In this document: piece by piece, positions 6,901 through 8,650 of the stretch | Layout of the letters: every line of letters begins with the position of its first letter | Position numbering within the stretch: the first letter of the stretch is position 1 | From: Planctomycetota bacterium | Lineage (GTDB): Bacteria; Planctomycetota; UBA1135 | Reading direction: 5' to 3' | Assembly: GCA_002400895.1 (NCBI GenBank) | Contig: NVRO01000156.1 | Coordinates: 1 to 8,650 of the forward strand | Length of the DNA: 8,650 nt | Position numbers and translations under genes: made by a program | The notes under the pieces: generated by a model | What the model was told of the DNA's origin: nothing | Databases searched by the model: none | What the model saw: only the letters and a program-made list of their open reading frames with translations

Positions 6901-7069
6901 CCCAGGCTGCGCTGACCGAGATGGTCGAACTTCCGAATCCCTTGGGCAGGAGTTCCACCGGGATTCTCGAAGCCGCAATCCCGCTTGCTCCCATCAGGGC
7001 GAGGACAAACATCAATACTGCTATTGGACGGCGCACCAGCCGGTAAAAGAAGTGCTGTAGCTTAGACAT
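3977..7069 (-). CDS. RND-family efflux permease (HAE1/AcrB-like), complete
   Basis: This 1030-residue protein has the usual RND length and duplicated layout: TM1 (about 15-34), a first periplasmic region (35-335), TM2-6 (about 338-492), a hydrophilic linker (495-525), TM7 (about 535-552), a second periplasmic region (555-855), then TM8-12 (about 857-1012). RND pumps are inner-membrane proton antiporters that work with an adaptor and an outer-membrane channel. TM4 reads GMLVDNAVVIVE; D403-N404 align with the D407-D408 proton-relay pair of AcrB. TM10 reads VVVNNGIVLVD; N923 replaces the AcrB lysine K940. RIPVELLPKGF after TM1 is typical, but the matching motif after TM7 is missing. The start ATG 7069 lies inside the end of the upstream RND gene (ATGTCTAA) and has no Shine-Dalgarno, which points to translational coupling. 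The substrate cannot be read from the sequence. Confidence 0.93.
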   Translation of the reverse strand: MSKLQHFFYRLVRRPIAVLMFVLALMGASGIAASRIPVELLPKGFGSSTISVSAAWEGANPSEIEQRVVRVLEEEFRTIPGIKEVSSVATEGQGIVNLSFPGNADMDQAYAEVSDRIERARPQLPSEVDRVIARRWSGDSMPIIWCGIMFPPELREEAQSIVADVLIPRLESEDGVASVNVSGLEPRSIRILIDQERAVANRVDIGALIQRLRGDNISAPIGDLDQYGLRHIVRIDGRFKSLEDIEEFPVHQGLKIKDIAEVRPVRSLPDNLFRIEGNYSLGMAISKETSANTFEVCKRIQKLLEEGLADDPLLGKFEYSVFFSEGEAIADSLRTLVKNSFYGGLIACAVLFLFLRRVGYTLLVAASIPFSVLATLAWLYFSGDSFNMLSMMGITISIGMLVDNAVVIVESIVQRRERGDTIDQACVNGPAEMALAVTTATLTTVVVFLPLIFMSDDRSAKIFAHAIGIPLCVALISALILAELVVPPASRLLARVSRNSQHKHRVLEHGDDPVPSSGPASWMPRLVQWSCNNRLKAVSLALAFLLSGGIATTGNSSEDGISLGGGRMSFNFEFAANTTLDEAEEAAVEFESVLNGPLNEALGSPTIGIAFGKQGGEIFLWHDVNPDPELKESIKRILRENIPRSPRYQLKIEDAYDRVGQQDGWTRIGISGPDSTTIAELAEQVRTAARASPVWESVREDAQSAREILVRLDRNRLHRLQSNSRSVLGSIEYGLRGVMVSRYQTENGDVPLIVEYDRPQNPDRRVLEEMVVAGWQIGAPTQLSVFADFENRRAPSTIFRRDGRTMAVVALKHVDKDLRVAASDTMALMAGIPMPEGFAWEQAGGWDSFERDMGELKVAFILAVALVFLLMGLLFESLALPFSVLITIWFAVVGANWAFKITGTSIDLVAMIGMIVLAGVVVNNGIVLVDRIIRLERSGLARAEAVVRGVRDRMRPVLMTALTTIAGLLPLALSKPDGSGISFQGLAIGVSGGLAFTTFFTLWVVPLLYVLFQDMGTVLRREIFDRMFAR

Positions 7070-8650
7070 TGGCAGTTCTGGTGGTGAGCAGGGTCAAGCC
7101 ACGGTAAATAACCGGAATCACCACCAGAGTGAGCATGGTTGAGGAGAGCAGTCCGGCGATTACCACCAAGGCCATCGGGGCGCGCAGTTCAGTACCCTCG
7201 GCGGAGCCGATGAACCAAAGCCATCCGGTTAATGGGAGCATGCCCAATACGGTAGTGAAGGTGGTCATCAAGATAGGCCTTAGCCTGGCCTTGCCCGCTT
7301 CCAAAATTGCGTCGTCAAGCTCTTGGCCGTCATCACGATTTCGGTTGATGCGATCAACCAGGACAATTGCATTGTTAACCACGATTCCTGCCAGCACCAC
7401 CAGACCGAGCAGTGCTACCACCGAAAGAGGAGTGCCGGTGGCGAGCAGTGCCCAGATTGCACCGATTGCCGCCAATGGCACCGAGGCCATGATAATCAGG
7501 GGCTGAAGCAGGGATTCGAACAGACCGGCCATTACCGCGTAAACCAGGAAAATGGCAAGTAGCAGGGCAAAGTTGAGCGAGGCGAGGGCCTCTTCCATTT
7601 CATGCTTTTGTCCACCAATGCGCAGCTCTACCCCGTAAGGCACTTCTATTTGGGCCAGCTTCTCTTCAATTGCGGTAGTAAGCGCGCCGAGGTCGACACG
7701 GTTACTGGCGATGGAGCCGGACAATACCGCGGCACGTTGGCTCCCGAGATGAAGGATTTCACTGGGGCCGAAAGTGGTGTGCAGCTCAGCCACTGCGCTC
7801 AACGGCAATGGTCGTTCGGATTCGGGGTTGATAGGCAAATCACGCAACTGCTCGACACTGCTCATATGCGCAAAGTCGGCACGAACCCGCACATCAAGAC
7901 GTTCGTCAGATTCGGCAAAGGTAGTGGATACTTCACCCTCAACCGCCATCCTTAGCCGTGCCGCAATCTGGCTCAAATTGAGGTTGTGCGCAGCCAGGCG
8001 CTCGCGATTGAGCACCACCAGTACTTCGGGGTTTCCGCGGCGAATCGATGACCGCAAATCGACCAATCCTGGTAATCCGTGCAGCTCCTCCATCACCTGG
8101 TCGCTGACCTTGCGTAACTGTGCAAAATCTTCACTGATGATTTCAATTTCAAGCGGAGTTTTGGTTGCCAGCAAAGTTGGACGGCTTAATTCAAATCTGG
8201 CAATCTCCGGTTGCTTGGCAAGAAATGTGCGAAGTTCAGTTTCAACTTGAGATTCGAGGGCGCGGCGGTTTCCGGTTTCTTCAATGCTGATGGTTATGCG
8301 ACTTACGTGGGGTCCTTCCTCGTTACTGCTCACTGATTCGCGGTCGGCACCTGAAACCACCACCGATTTACTTACCCCGTCGATTTCCCTCAGTCGGGAG
8401 TCAATCCGGGACGAAACCATATCGGTTTCCGACAACGGATTGCCGGAAGGAAAATACAGCTCAGCGGTAATCTCGCCTTGCATGACTTCAGGTAGCAGCT
8501 CGCGGCCGACTTTCCCTGCGGCCATCCAGGTGGCAATACCCATCAGGGCAACCGTACCCAGAATCAATCCGGGGCGTTGCAATGCGCTTCTCAGAATCTG
8601 CGGATAGCGCGCTTCCAGTTTTTTATGCCCCACCTCCACCGCATGAGCGA
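7062..8650 (-). CDS. RND-family efflux permease, C-terminal half (5' end outside window)
   Basis: The frame is open to the right edge, and 528 residues are in the window. They match the second half of an RND permease, so roughly 500 residues including TM1-6 lie outside. A GTG at 8639 is in frame but is internal to the protein. Window residues 26-45 are TM7, followed by VGRELLPEVMQG, the family motif after that helix. The second periplasmic region runs from about 60 to 350, with FESLLQPL near TM8. TM8-12 run to about residue 515. TM10 reads GIVVNNAIVLVDRI, with N425-N426 (window numbering) where AcrB has K940-N941. The gene ends at TAA 7064-7062, overlapping the next RND gene by 8 nt. The sequence differs clearly from that second permease, so this is not a recent duplication. 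An adaptor and outer-membrane factor are not in the window. Confidence 0.9.
   Translation of the reverse strand, partial: AHAVEVGHKKLEARYPQILRSALQRPGLILGTVALMGIATWMAAGKVGRELLPEVMQGEITAELYFPSGNPLSETDMVSSRIDSRLREIDGVSKSVVVSGADRESVSSNEEGPHVSRITISIEETGNRRALESQVETELRTFLAKQPEIARFELSRPTLLATKTPLEIEIISEDFAQLRKVSDQVMEELHGLPGLVDLRSSIRRGNPEVLVVLNRERLAAHNLNLSQIAARLRMAVEGEVSTTFAESDERLDVRVRADFAHMSSVEQLRDLPINPESERPLPLSAVAELHTTFGPSEILHLGSQRAAVLSGSIASNRVDLGALTTAIEEKLAQIEVPYGVELRIGGQKHEMEEALASLNFALLLAIFLVYAVMAGLFESLLQPLIIMASVPLAAIGAIWALLATGTPLSVVALLGLVVLAGIVVNNAIVLVDRINRNRDDGQELDDAILEAGKARLRPILMTTFTTVLGMLPLTGWLWFIGSAEGTELRAPMALVVIAGLLSSTMLTLVVIPVIYRGLTLLTTRTANV

Noticed and set aside
1..8650. CRISPR arrays, tRNA or rRNA genes, insertion sequences, toxin-antitoxin or phage-defence genes
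   Set aside because: No regularly spaced direct repeats, no structured RNA gene and no transposase or defence motif; coding genes fill all but 104 bp.

Overview
The window is a single, densely packed block of genes, all read on the minus strand, from a Gram-negative-type bacterium of moderately high GC content. The evidence for an outer membrane is indirect: two RND-family efflux permeases and a Wzy_C/O-antigen ligase-like membrane protein. The gene order ribH-nusB-ftsY followed by an O-antigen ligase with a C-terminal helical (TPR-like) region fits the PVC superphylum, perhaps Verrucomicrobiota. That taxonomic guess is from memory of gene order and is weak.

In transcription order (right to left) the layout is as follows. 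(1) 8650-7062: the C-terminal half of an RND permease whose N-terminal half lies outside the window. (2) 7069-3977: a second, complete RND permease of 1030 residues that starts inside the last codons of the first (8-nt overlap). (3) 3976-3873: a 104-bp gap, the only intergenic space in the window, with a plausible sigma70-type promoter. (4) 3872-3354: lumazine synthase RibH. (5) 3354-2539: NusB with a long acidic C-terminal tail. (6) 2536-1625: FtsY, the SRP receptor GTPase, in its short form without an N-terminal A domain. (7) 1628-1: an O-antigen ligase-like polytopic protein that runs off the left edge. It has no stop codon in the window.

The two RND genes form one translationally coupled unit, probably with an adaptor and an outer-membrane factor encoded upstream beyond the right edge. 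The ribH-nusB-ftsY-ligase genes form a second unit. Its junctions are TGATG, a 2-nt gap, and an ATGA overlap, so the four genes are probably co-transcribed and coupled. It mixes housekeeping roles (riboflavin synthesis, transcription antitermination, membrane-protein targeting) with a cell-envelope glycan enzyme.

I see no mobile element, CRISPR array, tRNA or rRNA, and no wholly new system. The features that depart from their families are the acidic tail on NusB, which lies exactly where an FtsY A domain would lie; an 18-residue insertion in RibH beside its phosphate-binding arginine; a hairpin that would cover the ftsY ribosome binding site; and a tandem pair of RND permeases that both lack the TM10 lysine of AcrB-type pumps.
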